From: an uncultured Tateyamaria sp.
Lineage (GTDB): Bacteria; Pseudomonadota; Alphaproteobacteria; Rhodobacterales; Rhodobacteraceae
DNA length: 64,000 nucleotides
NCBI RefSeq assembly: GCF_947503385.1
Contig: NZ_CANNDO010000001.1
Span: 372,001-436,000 of the forward strand
Direction: 5' to 3'
The notes below the pieces were generated by a model. It was not told where the DNA came from. It made no database searches and saw only the letters and a list, made by a program, of their open reading frames with translations. The translations under genes were made by a program, and so were the position numbers. Positions 8,396 through 16,938 of this stretch are shown in pieces (positions within the stretch are counted from its first letter, which is position 1; every line of letters begins with the position of its first letter).

Positions 8396-9631
8396 TTATA
8401 GCGAAATCAGACGCTGTTGCGCGACACGCAGCACTTCGCGACGCACCCGACTGCGGAATGACTGGAATCGCACCAGTGCTGCGTCCCGCTCTGATCGGCC
8501 CCACAATCCGCCCCGCTGTTCCCAATATCCGGCGGGCATGAAGCTGACGCGGTGGTATAGCGCGGTTGGCGACAGCAGGATCAGCGTCACGCGCTCACCT
8601 TGCTCGGCGCGTTGTGCCGCCTCGCGCCGCAAGCGGGCGCGCTGCCAACTGCGGCCTGTCAGCACGACCCCTGCACCGGTGCGCACCGGCATGGCGCGAA
8701 AAGCCGACACGGCGCTGGCAGACACCTGCGCCCCACCCCGGTGCCGCGCCAGCCCCTGACCATAGCCCTGATCCAGCCGCCGCATCAGGCGGCGCACGTC
8801 ACCGGGTTCCAACCGCCCAGCAACCACATGCGAGACAAGGCGCCGACGTTCGGCCAGCCGGAGGGGGTGCCAATGGTCCAGCCGCTCACGCTCGGGGATG
8901 TACTTGCGCTGAAACACGGCCCAACTGGCGCCGATGTCGAACAGATCGCGCGGCACACGGTCGGGCCGCCGCCGCGGGCTGGCCTGATACCCGTGATGCA
9001 CCTCGGCCATGGGCACAATCGCCGTCGCGTGCCCCGCGCGCATGATCCGCAGGTTCAGATCGGTTTCATCAAGAAAGAAGGCAAAGCCGGGGTCAAAGCC
9101 TTCCAGCGTCACCAGAATATCGCGGCGCACCGCCATATTGGTGCCTTCGGTTTTGATCGCCCGCCCGCCCTTGGGTCTGAACACCGTCACCCGGCTGTGA
9201 TTGACGTCCACGGGTTCCGATACGCCACGCGCATCAATGCTCCGCGCCTCCCATTGGTAGGAAATCCCGTTCCGCGCCCGCACAAAACCACCCGCACAGG
9301 CCACCTCGGGCTTGTCGAAGGGACGGATCAGATAGGTCAGCCAACTTGGCTCTGGCACTGCATCATCGTCGATAAAGGCTACGACTTCGCCCGCTGCATG
9401 ACTGATGCCAAGATTGCGCGCCTGCGAAATATTGGCCCGCTCGAACAGCACAGTCTTGAGGTTGTCCGCAAACGGCATCTCCTGTGCTGCGGCGACGCCC
9501 GCCGCATCGGCGACCACAACCACCTCGAACTGAGGGTATTGCAGCTGCGCCACCCCTTCGAGGCAACGCTTCAACGCCTCCGGCCTGTCGCGGCTGACCA
9601 CCACAACGCTGACCGGCAGCGGTTCGCTCAT
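8396..9631 (-). CDS. Glycosyltransferase family 2
   Basis: The 411-residue protein has a canonical GT-A family 2 domain in its first 230 residues. SVVVVSRDRPEALKRCLEGV is the first strand and helix, VVAFIDDDAVPEPSW holds the DXD-type metal site, and FFLDETDLNLRIMRAG is the ED motif with the catalytic base. The C-terminal 180 residues are basic, lack clear membrane spans and match nothing I recognise. It overlaps kdsB by four bases and so belongs to the cysQ-kdsB unit. It probably adds a sugar to the surface glycan or to Kdo-containing material. The exact activity is unknown. Confidence 0.85.
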   Translation of the reverse strand: MSEPLPVSVVVVSRDRPEALKRCLEGVAQLQYPQFEVVVVADAAGVAAAQEMPFADNLKTVLFERANISQARNLGISHAAGEVVAFIDDDAVPEPSWLTYLIRPFDKPEVACAGGFVRARNGISYQWEARSIDARGVSEPVDVNHSRVTVFRPKGGRAIKTEGTNMAVRRDILVTLEGFDPGFAFFLDETDLNLRIMRAGHATAIVPMAEVHHGYQASPRRRPDRVPRDLFDIGASWAVFQRKYIPERERLDHWHPLRLAERRRLVSHVVAGRLEPGDVRRLMRRLDQGYGQGLARHRGGAQVSASAVSAFRAMPVRTGAGVVLTGRSWQRARLRREAAQRAEQGERVTLILLSPTALYHRVSFMPAGYWEQRGGLWGRSERDAALVRFQSFRSRVRREVLRVAQQRLISL

Positions 9632-10428
9632 GCCAGGCCCATCTCGGCCATCATCGCCTCAATCTTGGGCACGTCTGACGGGTTGTTCAGCTCCCAGAAC
9701 TGCCGCCCACGCGCGTCCACCTCGACACACAGCACCTGGCGCCCGTTTTCGAGGAACCGCAATTGCTCCAACCCTTCGAGCGTTTCCAGCGGGCCCGTAA
9801 GCCAAGACGGATAGGCCGCCAATGTATCAGGCCGGTAGGCATAGACACCAACGTGGTGGAAAACCGGCGTGTCATCCGACGCGGCATAGGTCTGACCGGT
9901 GAACGGCACCACTTCCTTGGAAAAGTACAGCGCACGCCCGCCAGTCCCAAAGACGGCGGTTGTCCCGCCCACACGCCCGGCTTTGCGATCGTCAAGAAAC
10001 CCATTCAGCGTCGCGCCGTCACAGCGCAAAACCGGCGTCGCAATCTCTGCCTCGGGCGCAGCGCGCAAGCCGTCCACCAGCGCCTCAATGAACCATGGCG
10101 GCGTTAGGGGCGCGTCGCCTTGCAGGTTGACCACGATGTCGTATCCGCCGCCCAGCGCCGTATTCGCCTCGGCACAGCGTTCTGTTCCATTGGCGCAGCT
10201 TTCCGAAGTCATCACAACCTCTGCCCCGAAACCTGTGCAGGCATCGGCAATCCGGTTGTCATCCGTCGCAACCACCACGCGGTCAACCCCGGCCACGTCA
10301 CGCGCGGCATCCCAGCTTCGCCGGATCAGCGTCCGCGCCACGCCTGTGGCCCCGGTCAGGTTCACCAGCGGCTTGCCCGGATAGCGCTGCGACGCATAGC
10401 GCGCCGGGATCACCACCAGAACCGACAT
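9628..10428 (-). CDS. kdsB: 3-deoxy-manno-octulosonate cytidylyltransferase
   Basis: KdsB activates Kdo to CMP-Kdo, the donor for lipopolysaccharide inner core and for Kdo linkers of some capsules. The 266-residue product starts with VIPARYASQRYPGKPLVNL, the nucleotidyltransferase loop, and later has VVNLQGDAPLTPP and YFSKEVVPF, all typical of the family. It shares one base of its start with the cysQ stop (TGATG) and overlaps the next glycosyltransferase by four bases, so the three genes are tightly coupled. Its position beside a KpsM-like permease makes a capsule role as likely as an LPS one. Confidence 0.92.
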   Translation of the reverse strand: MSVLVVIPARYASQRYPGKPLVNLTGATGVARTLIRRSWDAARDVAGVDRVVVATDDNRIADACTGFGAEVVMTSESCANGTERCAEANTALGGGYDIVVNLQGDAPLTPPWFIEALVDGLRAAPEAEIATPVLRCDGATLNGFLDDRKAGRVGGTTAVFGTGGRALYFSKEVVPFTGQTYAASDDTPVFHHVGVYAYRPDTLAAYPSWLTGPLETLEGLEQLRFLENGRQVLCVEVDARGRQFWELNNPSDVPKIEAMMAEMGLA

Positions 10429-11225
10429 CAGCTGTCTTTCAGATCGACGCCCGGCGCGTAGGCGATAAAGAATGGGTTGGCGTAACCGTCTTTTCCGTAG
10501 GCAAGCGGGGTGAGGTCGTCAAACCGCACCACGGCCCCCCCGGCCCCCGACAACACCGCGTGCCCCGCAGCGGTATCCCATTCCATCGTGCGGCCCAGAC
10601 GCGGATACAAATCCGCCTCTCCCGTTGCCACCAGACAGAACTTGAGGGACGAACCCGCGCTTTTCATGTCCTTCACGGCGTATTTGTTGATGTAATCATC
10701 CGTGGCCTGATCCCGGTGCGATTTCGACGCCACAACCATCAACGCGTCATTGTCGCTGTCGGCCACCTTCATCGGCGTCACATCACCCATCTGCGCGGCA
10801 TCAAACGGGCCGGTTTCCTCGACCGACTGGCCATCCGCCTGCGTCAGAAACATCCGTCCCTTTGCGGGCGCATAAACCACACCGCGCGTTGGCACGCCGC
10901 CCTCGACCAAGGCAATGTTCACCGTGAAATCGCCGCGGCGATGCACAAATTCCTTGGTCCCGTCGAGCGGGTCGACGATCAGGAAGGTATCGCCAGTCGT
11001 GTCGTGTGTGGCCGCCTGCTCTTCGGTGACGAGCATCACATCGGGAAACGCCGCGCGCAGTCCTGCCGAAATCAAAGCATCCGCCGCCTCGTCCGCTGCC
11101 GTCACTGGGCTGTCATCCGACTTCGACTTCACCTCGAAATCGTCGCTTTCATAGATTTCCATAATCTTGTCGCCCGCCTCGATCGCCAGACGGCGGATCA
11201 CCGGGATCAACTGCTCGTAATTCAT
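10428..11225 (-). CDS. cysQ: 3'(2'),5'-bisphosphate nucleotidase (PAP phosphatase)
   Basis: The 265-residue product is a magnesium-dependent, lithium-sensitive phosphatase of the inositol monophosphatase superfamily. It removes the 3'-phosphate of PAP, the inhibitory by-product of PAPS-dependent sulfation. The metal-site motif DPLDGTKEFVHRRGDFTVNI is diagnostic of CysQ, and MEWDTAAGHAVL gives the second motif. The ATG is preceded by GGGAAGG. It opens a coupled run with kdsB and a glycosyltransferase in a locus that also encodes a sulfotransferase, so its role here may be to support glycan sulfation as well as assimilatory sulfate reduction. Confidence 0.92.
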   Translation of the reverse strand: MNYEQLIPVIRRLAIEAGDKIMEIYESDDFEVKSKSDDSPVTAADEAADALISAGLRAAFPDVMLVTEEQAATHDTTGDTFLIVDPLDGTKEFVHRRGDFTVNIALVEGGVPTRGVVYAPAKGRMFLTQADGQSVEETGPFDAAQMGDVTPMKVADSDNDALMVVASKSHRDQATDDYINKYAVKDMKSAGSSLKFCLVATGEADLYPRLGRTMEWDTAAGHAVLSGAGGAVVRFDDLTPLAYGKDGYANPFFIAYAPGVDLKDS

Positions 11226-11341
11226 GGTTTTGCCTTCCCATGTGGATTTGTTGAAATAGACTGTCGGGTCCCTTATGCTGCGGCACTAACGGATCGGCAA
11301 GAAATCCGTGCGACTATCGCGCATCCGAGGCATCAGACCGC

Positions 11342-12166
11342 ATGTTCACGTCTTCACGCAAGCCACAAACCAACCTTGGCTCAGCTCTTGCCATGTTCGA
11401 AGTGATCTATCACTCGATCGTGCGCAGCGTGCGGAAATCACACAACAATGCCTTTATCGCGATCCTGACGAACATGCTTCAGGTCATCATATTCGTCATG
11501 GCGTTCTACGTGATGTTTTCGGTGCTTGGCCTGCGGGGTGCCGCAATTCGCGGGGACTTTTTGCTGTACATTATGTCGGGCATTTTTCTGTTCCTGACAC
11601 ATACGAAATCGCTGGGTGCCGTCGTCGGATCAGAAGGACCGGCAAGCCCGATGATGCAGCACGCGCCGATGAACACCATCGTGTCGATCCTCTCCGCAGC
11701 CTTTGGCGCGCTATACGTACAGGTGCTGTCGCTGGCAGTGATCCTGTTCATCTACCACGTCGCATTCACGCCGGTTGTCGTCGACCAACCCTTTCCCGCC
11801 TTTGGAATGCTGCTGATCGCATGGTTCACCGGCTGCGCGTTGGGCGTGGTTCTTCTGGCGCTCAAACCGTGGTTTCCCACGGCGGTTGGTATCTTTTCCA
11901 CGATCTACCAGCGGGCCAATATGATCGCGTCGGGCAAAATGTTCGTGGCCAATTCCCTGCCCAGCTTTATGCTGGCGATGTTCGACTGGAACCCTCTGTT
12001 TCACGCAATTGACCAGTCGCGGGGCTATGTCTTTATCAACTACAACCCGCGCTATTCCAGTTGGGAATACGCATGGTGGGTGGGCGTCATTCTGATCATG
12101 GTGGGCCTCATGGGCGAGTTTTACACCCGCCGCCATGCCTCCATCAGTTGGAGCGCGCGGCGCTAA
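11342..12166 (+). CDS. ABC-2 type polysaccharide export permease (KpsM-like)
   Basis: This 274-residue membrane protein has about six hydrophobic segments, for example LQVIIFVMAFYVMFSVLGL and EYAWWVGVILIMVGLMGEFY. Its C-terminal WNPLFHAIDQSRGYVFINYN resembles the KpsM/Wzm permeases that export capsule or O-antigen with a separate ATPase. It stands alone: the next gene is convergent and a strong terminator follows, so its ATPase partner (KpsT-like) must be encoded elsewhere. It is divergent from cysQ with 116 bases between starts. The ribosome-binding site is weak, and an internal ATG 17 codons on is an alternative start. Confidence 0.8.
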   Translation: MFTSSRKPQTNLGSALAMFEVIYHSIVRSVRKSHNNAFIAILTNMLQVIIFVMAFYVMFSVLGLRGAAIRGDFLLYIMSGIFLFLTHTKSLGAVVGSEGPASPMMQHAPMNTIVSILSAAFGALYVQVLSLAVILFIYHVAFTPVVVDQPFPAFGMLLIAWFTGCALGVVLLALKPWFPTAVGIFSTIYQRANMIASGKMFVANSLPSFMLAMFDWNPLFHAIDQSRGYVFINYNPRYSSWEYAWWVGVILIMVGLMGEFYTRRHASISWSARR

Positions 12167-12302
12167 GCGCATGTACGGTTTTTCTGACGGAGTCGACGCC
12201 AGACAAAACGATACAGACATGCGGACCAAGATGCTTGCTCTGTATCTGCCCTGACATGCGATGCCGAAGACCGCGTCACCCTGCAACACACGCAACCAGA
12301 CA

Positions 12303-12334
12303 AAAAAAGACCCGCCAAAATGGCGGGCCTTTTC
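12303..12334. terminator. Bidirectional intrinsic terminator
   Basis: CCCGCCA (12311-12317) pairs with TGGCGGG (12321-12327) around an AAA loop. An A-run lies on the left and a T-run on the right, so it can stop both the permease transcript and the convergent small-gene transcript. Confidence 0.85.
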
Positions 12335-12345
12335 GGTGATCGGTC

Positions 12346-12723
12346 TTAGTCGATCAGCAGGATGCGGGCCGTCTCGTTCGGGTCAGCGGTGCCCGACAGG
12401 CTCACGTCCAGTTCAGCTTCGGTCGCTTGCAGGACCAGACGGTCGTCGGAGAACAGCACTTTGCCCTCTTCTGCGACCACAAACACGGTCTCGTTGTCAA
12501 TGTTCGACGAGTTGGCTGTGTCGATGATGAACGTCGCTTCGGCACCATCCAGATCAACGTCGGTCAGCACACCAAACAGCTTGCCGTCGCTGGTGTAGAC
12601 TTCGGACCCGTTGGCAGCTTGCATCGTGGTCACGTCGTCAAACGAAAATGTCGTCGCGAACGCAGCCGGGGCAGCGATGGTCAGGGCAGCAGCAGTTGCA
12701 GCAGCGATAGTAAAGCGTTTCAT
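12346..12723 (-). CDS. Small secreted protein of unknown function
   Basis: The 125-residue product has a classical Sec signal peptide (MKRFTIAAATAAALTIAAPA, cleaved probably after AFA), leaving an acidic periplasmic protein of about 100 residues. Residues around 38-60 (NGSEVYTSDGKLFGVLTDVD) faintly recall a PRC-barrel strand pattern, but I would not name it so. A strong AAGGAGA ribosome-binding site precedes the ATG and a good terminator follows, which suggests a well-expressed single-gene transcript. Two direct TGCCAAAAT repeats lie about 70-100 bases upstream. The protein has no cysteines. Confidence 0.75.
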   Translation of the reverse strand: MKRFTIAAATAAALTIAAPAAFATTFSFDDVTTMQAANGSEVYTSDGKLFGVLTDVDLDGAEATFIIDTANSSNIDNETVFVVAEEGKVLFSDDRLVLQATEAELDVSLSGTADPNETARILLID

Positions 12724-12791
12724 TGTGTTCTCCTTTCGAATTCAGTTACGGATCATCAATGCTTGGCGGCAAATTCCGTTCCCTGAAAACG

Positions 12792-12822
12792 TGCCAAAAT
12801 ATCAAAAAATATCTGCCAAAAT
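12792..12822. repeat. Two direct TGCCAAAAT repeats spaced 22 bases
   Basis: TGCCAAAAT occurs at 12792-12800 and again at 12814-12822, 22 bases apart, which is two helical turns. Both lie in the 252-base gap upstream of the small secreted protein gene. The same gap holds a tandem ACCGACCACA at 12871-12890; nothing else stands out there. Confidence 0.5.
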
Positions 12823-12975
12823 TTGCGGAACAAAACGGACGGAAAAACGTTCGCGCGCCCGGACTTTCTTACCGACCACAACCGACCACAACAGCGTGGA
12901 TTGTGTGCTGGCGATCACTCCGACACCGGCGTGACGTGGTCGCAATACCAACCCCATCGCGCATATTCGTGGTCC

Positions 12976-13575
12976 TCATCTGACCACGCGGCAGGTCAGA
13001 TTGATGCGCCCGCCCTTGGGCAACAATGACGACGACCCAAACCGGATACGGTCGACCCCGTGATAGGTCAGCCGCGCATCGCCCCCCATCACCACCACAT
13101 CCCCGGATTCCAGCCACAGCGATTCCGTCTTGCCGCCGCGCGTCGTGTTCCCGATCCGGAACAACCCCGCATCACCGAGGCTCACCGACAGCACAGGCCA
13201 CGAAAAATCAGCCTCGTCGCGGTCCTGATGCATCCCCATCCGCGCGCCTTCGCCGTAAAAGTTGATCAGGCAGCAGTCGGGATCGCGGTCCAACCCCGTC
13301 AACCCGCGCCACACGTCGAGGATCGCCTGCGGAATCGCAGGCCACGACCCGCCGCCGGGATGCGTCTCGGCATACCTGTATCCCGACCTGCCCGAATACC
13401 ACCCCACAGACCCTGCCGAAGTCATCCGCACGCTCATCGGCTTGCCGTAAGGCGTGTCCGGCGAAAACAACGGCGCGGCCGCCACAACGTCGCGAATATC
13501 GGCCACCAGATCACCTTGCGCAGCGGCATCCAGATACCCTTTGTGGATGTCAAATCCGCGAACAGAGAGCTTCAT
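12976..13575 (-). CDS. alkB: AlkB-type alkylated DNA repair dioxygenase
   Basis: This 199-residue iron(II)/2-oxoglutarate dioxygenase oxidatively removes methyl groups from 1-methyladenine and 3-methylcytosine in DNA or RNA. The iron ligands are seen as the HQDRDEADF motif (His and Asp) and the later YHGVDRI histidine. The 2-oxoglutarate-binding arginines lie in RINLTCR at the C-terminus. The N-terminal SVRMTSAGSVGWYSGRSGYRY region is the usual nucleotide-recognition lid. The length matches E. coli AlkB. The gene is isolated, with GAAAGG as ribosome-binding site; no Ada-type regulator is adjacent. Confidence 0.92.
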   Translation of the reverse strand: MKLSVRGFDIHKGYLDAAAQGDLVADIRDVVAAAPLFSPDTPYGKPMSVRMTSAGSVGWYSGRSGYRYAETHPGGGSWPAIPQAILDVWRGLTGLDRDPDCCLINFYGEGARMGMHQDRDEADFSWPVLSVSLGDAGLFRIGNTTRGGKTESLWLESGDVVVMGGDARLTYHGVDRIRFGSSSLLPKGGRINLTCRVVR

Positions 13576-13632
13576 GCACCTTTCCAGTCAATTTTAGCGA
13601 CATTTTTGCCCCACACACGCCAATCGCAACGG

Positions 13633-13660
13633 TTGCAGCGCCATTCCACCCTCCTTATAT
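13633..13660 (+). promoter_or_regulatory. Candidate heat-shock (RpoH-type) promoter for dnaK
   Basis: TTGCAG (13633-13638) and CTTATAT (13654-13660), separated by 15 bases, resemble the TTG...CYTATAT pattern described for alphaproteobacterial RpoH promoters. It lies about 105 bases upstream of dnaK. No CIRCE-type inverted repeat is visible in the gap. The call is by eye. Confidence 0.42.
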
Positions 13661-13670
13661 ACGCCGCAGC

Positions 13671-13689
13671 GCGCGGGACAGCCCCGCGC
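13671..13689 (+). other. GC-rich hairpin near the 5' end of the dnaK leader
   Basis: GCGCGGG (13671-13677) pairs perfectly with CCCGCGC (13683-13689) around a five-base loop. No T-run follows, so it is not an intrinsic terminator. If the candidate promoter is right, it sits within a few bases of the transcript start, where it could protect the mRNA. Confidence 0.45.
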
Positions 13690-13765
13690 AAACTGATCGG
13701 GACGTCGATGCCGACACGGGTCGCCGCCTCGGGACATCGCCTTGAAGCAAAGAGGGATCGAAAAC

Positions 13766-15682
13766 ATGGCCAAAGTCATTGGTATTGACCTGGGAACCAC
13801 CAACAGCTGCGTCGCCATCATGGATGGCAGCCAGCCACGCGTGATCGAAAACGCAGAAGGCGCGCGGACGACACCGTCCATCGTCGCATTCACCGAAAGT
13901 GAACGGCTCGTCGGACAGCCCGCCAAACGGCAGGCAGTGACGAACCCCGATAACACCATCTTTGGTGTCAAACGCCTGATTGGCCGCCGCAATGACGACG
14001 CGGATTTGGCAAAGGACAAGAAAAACCTGCCCTTCGCCGTTATCGACGGTGGCAATGGCGACGCTTGGGTCGAGGCACGTGGCGAGAAATACTCGCCCAG
14101 CCAGATCAGCGCCTTTATCCTCGGCAAGATGAAAGAGACCGCCGAGAGCTACCTTGGCGAAGACGTGACCCAAGCGGTCATCACCGTCCCCGCCTATTTC
14201 AACGACGCCCAGCGTCAGGCGACCAAGGACGCAGGCAAAATCGCCGGCCTCGAAGTGCTGCGGATCATCAACGAACCAACAGCCGCCGCGCTGGCCTACG
14301 GTCTCGACAAGGAAAATTCGCAAACCATCGCGGTCTATGACCTTGGCGGTGGTACGTTCGACGTAACCATCCTCGAGATTGACGATGGCCTGTTCGAAGT
14401 GAAATCCACCAACGGTGACACGTTCCTTGGTGGTGAAGACTTTGACATGCGGATCGTGAACTACCTCGCCGATGAGTTCAAAAAGGAACACGCCGTTGAC
14501 CTGACGCAGGACAAAATGGCCCTGCAGCGTCTCAAGGAAGCCGCTGAAAAGGCCAAGATCGAACTGTCCAGCTCGTCCCAGACCGAGATCAACCAGCCGT
14601 TTATCTCTATGGGCGCCAACGGCCAGCCGCTGCACATGGTGATGAAGCTGACCCGCGCCAAGCTGGAAAGCCTCGTGGGCGATCTGATCAAGGCGTCGAT
14701 GAAGCCCTGCGCCGCTGCGCTCAAGGATGCGGGCCTGTCGGCCTCTGATGTGGACGAAGTGGTCCTCGTCGGCGGTATGACCCGTATGCCCAAAGTGGTT
14801 GAGGAAGTGACCAAGTTCTTTGGCAAAGAGCCGCACAAGGGTGTGAACCCCGACGAAGTGGTTGCCATGGGTGCGGCCATTCAAGCCGGTGTTCTGCAAG
14901 GCGACGTCAAGGACGTTGTCCTGCTCGACGTGACGCCCCTGTCGCTGGGTATCGAAACGCTCGGTGGCGTGTTCACACGCCTCATCGACCGCAACACCAC
15001 CATCCCGACGAAAAAGTCGCAGATTTTCTCGACCGCCGAGGATAACCAGAACGCCGTGACCATTCGCGTGTTCCAAGGTGAGCGTGAGATGGCGTCCGAC
15101 AACAAACTGCTCGGGGCCTTTAACCTCGAAAACATCCCGCCTGCGCCGCGCGGTATGCCCCAGATCGAAGTGACCTTCGACATCGACGCCAACGGCATCG
15201 TGTCCGTGGGCGCCAAGGACAAGGGCACCGGCAAGGAACAGCAGATCACGATCCAGGCGTCGGGTGGCCTTTCGGACGAGGACATCGAACAGATGGTCAA
15301 GGACGCCGAGGACAACGCCGAAGCGGACAAGGAACGTCGCGAGCTGATCGAAGCGAAAAACCAGGCCGAAAGCCTCATTCATTCGACCGAAAAGTCGATG
15401 GAAGAGCATTCGGACAAGGTGGATCCAACCACGATCGAAGCCATCGAACTGGCCATTGCTGCGCTCAAGGATGACCTTGAGGACGAGGGCGCAGGCGCTG
15501 ACAAGATCAAATCCGGCATCCAGAACGTGACCGAAGCGGCCATGAAACTGGGTGAGGCGATCTATAAAGCGGCGCAAGAAGATGGCGAGGACGAGCCGGC
15601 AGGCGCGGACGAGCCACGCGATGACGCGGACGATATCGTCGACGCCGAATTCGAAGACCTCGACGACGACAAACGCGCCTGA
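13766..15682 (+). CDS. dnaK: Chaperone protein DnaK (Hsp70)
   Basis: The 638-residue product is a complete Hsp70. The N-terminal ATPase domain starts [16 protein letters not shown] and includes the signature [15 protein letters not shown] and [13 protein letters not shown]. The substrate-binding domain follows at about residue 390 ([17 protein letters not shown]), with a helical lid and an acidic C-terminus. It folds and protects proteins with DnaJ and GrpE. The frame is open eight codons upstream, but the ATG before AKVIG has a GAGGGA ribosome-binding site and matches homologues. dnaJ follows 80 bases on, while grpE lies about 47 kb away. Confidence 0.98.
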   Translation: MAKVIGIDLGTTNSCVAIMDGSQPRVIENAEGARTTPSIVAFTESERLVGQPAKRQAVTNPDNTIFGVKRLIGRRNDDADLAKDKKNLPFAVIDGGNGDAWVEARGEKYSPSQISAFILGKMKETAESYLGEDVTQAVITVPAYFNDAQRQATKDAGKIAGLEVLRIINEPTAAALAYGLDKENSQTIAVYDLGGGTFDVTILEIDDGLFEVKSTNGDTFLGGEDFDMRIVNYLADEFKKEHAVDLTQDKMALQRLKEAAEKAKIELSSSSQTEINQPFISMGANGQPLHMVMKLTRAKLESLVGDLIKASMKPCAAALKDAGLSASDVDEVVLVGGMTRMPKVVEEVTKFFGKEPHKGVNPDEVVAMGAAIQAGVLQGDVKDVVLLDVTPLSLGIETLGGVFTRLIDRNTTIPTKKSQIFSTAEDNQNAVTIRVFQGEREMASDNKLLGAFNLENIPPAPRGMPQIEVTFDIDANGIVSVGAKDKGTGKEQQITIQASGGLSDEDIEQMVKDAEDNAEADKERRELIEAKNQAESLIHSTEKSMEEHSDKVDPTTIEAIELAIAALKDDLEDEGAGADKIKSGIQNVTEAAMKLGEAIYKAAQEDGEDEPAGADEPRDDADDIVDAEFEDLDDDKRA

Positions 15683-15708
15683 TTTTGGGCCTCAGAGGAA
15701 CCAATCGC

Positions 15709-15736
15709 GAGGCCGGCCACACCAAGGGCCGGCCTC
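15709..15736 (+). other. Ten-pair hairpin between dnaK and dnaJ
   Basis: GAGGCCGGCC (15709-15718) and GGCCGGCCTC (15727-15736) are perfect inverted repeats with an eight-base loop. There is no T-run, so it is more likely a processing or stability element of a shared dnaK-dnaJ mRNA than a terminator. Confidence 0.6.
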
Positions 15737-15762
15737 AGACGTTCCAGCAAAGGACATAATCC

Positions 15763-16914
15763 ATGGCAAAACGTGACTATTACGAGGTGCTCGGCGTCAC
15801 CAAGGGCGCCTCCGCCGACGAGATCAAAAAAGGGTACAGGCGCAAGGCCAAGGAACTGCACCCTGACCGCAACGCCGACAATCCCGAAGCCGAAAACCAG
15901 TTCAAAGAGGCGAACGAAGCCTACGAGGTTCTCAAGGACGCCGACAAAAAGGCGGCTTATGACAGATTCGGACACGCCGCCTTCGAGGGCGGCATGGGCG
16001 GAGGTGGAGGTCACCCCGGCGGTGGCTTTGGCGGTGGTCAGCAGGACTTTACCGATGCATTCTCCGACATGTTCGGCGACCTGTTCGGCGATTTCGGCGG
16101 GCGCGGGGGCGGCGGTGGGCGTCGTGCCGCGCGGGGCTCTGACTTACGCTATAATTTGCGCATTGATCTCGAGGATGCATTTGCGGGTCTGCAAAAATCG
16201 ATCAACGTGCCGACCTCCGTATCTTGCGGATCATGCAGCGGCACCGGTGCAGAAGGTGGTTCCGAACCGTCCACCTGCCCGACCTGCTCAGGCATGGGCA
16301 AGGTGCGCGCGCAACAGGGCTTTTTCACCGTCGAACGCACCTGTCCCACATGTTCCGGCCTCGGCCAGATCATCAAAGACCCGTGCAAGACCTGTTCCGG
16401 CGCAGGCCGCGTCGAAAAGGACCGCGCGCTTAGCGTGAACATCCCCGCTGGCGTTGAAACCGGCACCCGCATCCGCCTCGCCGGTGAAGGCGAGGCCGGG
16501 ATGCGCGGCGGGCCGTCGGGCGATCTGTACATCTTCATTGAGGTGAAGGAACACAAGCTCTTTGAGCGTGACGGCACCAACCTGTTCTGCCGCGTTCCGG
16601 TATCCATGGGCACCGCCGCCTTGGGCGGCAGCATCGAAGTGCCCACCATCGACGGTGGTCGTGGCCGGGTTCAAATTCCGGCGGGATCACAATCGGGACG
16701 CCAGATGCGCCTGCGCTCCAAGGGGATGCCCGCCCTGCGCGGCGGCCCAACAGGCGACATGTTCATCGAACTGGCCGTCGAGACCCCGGTGAACCTGACC
16801 AGCCGCCAAAAAGAACTGCTGCGCGAATTCGAAGATCTCTCAGAAGAGAACAACCCCGAATCCACCAGCTTCTTTTCATCGGTCAAATCGTTCTGGGATT
16901 CGATGAAAGGCTAA
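15763..16914 (+). CDS. dnaJ: Chaperone protein DnaJ (Hsp40)
   Basis: The 383-residue product is a type I DnaJ. The J domain carries the HPD tripeptide in KELHPDRN. A long glycine/phenylalanine-rich linker follows (about residues 75-130). Four CXXCXGXG zinc repeats are intact: [24 protein letters not shown] and CKTCSGAG. The C-terminal substrate-binding domain is complete. DnaJ stimulates DnaK ATPase and delivers substrates. The ribosome-binding site AAAGGA lies nine bases before the ATG. The gene is the usual partner of the upstream dnaK. Confidence 0.97.
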   Translation: MAKRDYYEVLGVTKGASADEIKKGYRRKAKELHPDRNADNPEAENQFKEANEAYEVLKDADKKAAYDRFGHAAFEGGMGGGGGHPGGGFGGGQQDFTDAFSDMFGDLFGDFGGRGGGGGRRAARGSDLRYNLRIDLEDAFAGLQKSINVPTSVSCGSCSGTGAEGGSEPSTCPTCSGMGKVRAQQGFFTVERTCPTCSGLGQIIKDPCKTCSGAGRVEKDRALSVNIPAGVETGTRIRLAGEGEAGMRGGPSGDLYIFIEVKEHKLFERDGTNLFCRVPVSMGTAALGGSIEVPTIDGGRGRVQIPAGSQSGRQMRLRSKGMPALRGGPTGDMFIELAVETPVNLTSRQKELLREFEDLSEENNPESTSFFSSVKSFWDSMKG

Positions 16915-16938
16915 GGCGCCGAACGTCAAAACTTGCGT

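Noticed and set aside
13690-13765. RNA thermometer in the dnaK leader
   Set aside because: Only a weak CCTC-GAGG pairing could cover the ribosome-binding site, with no ROSE-type features; the candidate RpoH promoter is a simpler explanation.
13655-15577. A 640-codon frame antisense to dnaK
   Set aside because: dnaK is certain; this is a shadow of its codon usage. Similar shadows lie opposite secA (22051-23787) and nusA (29473-31773).
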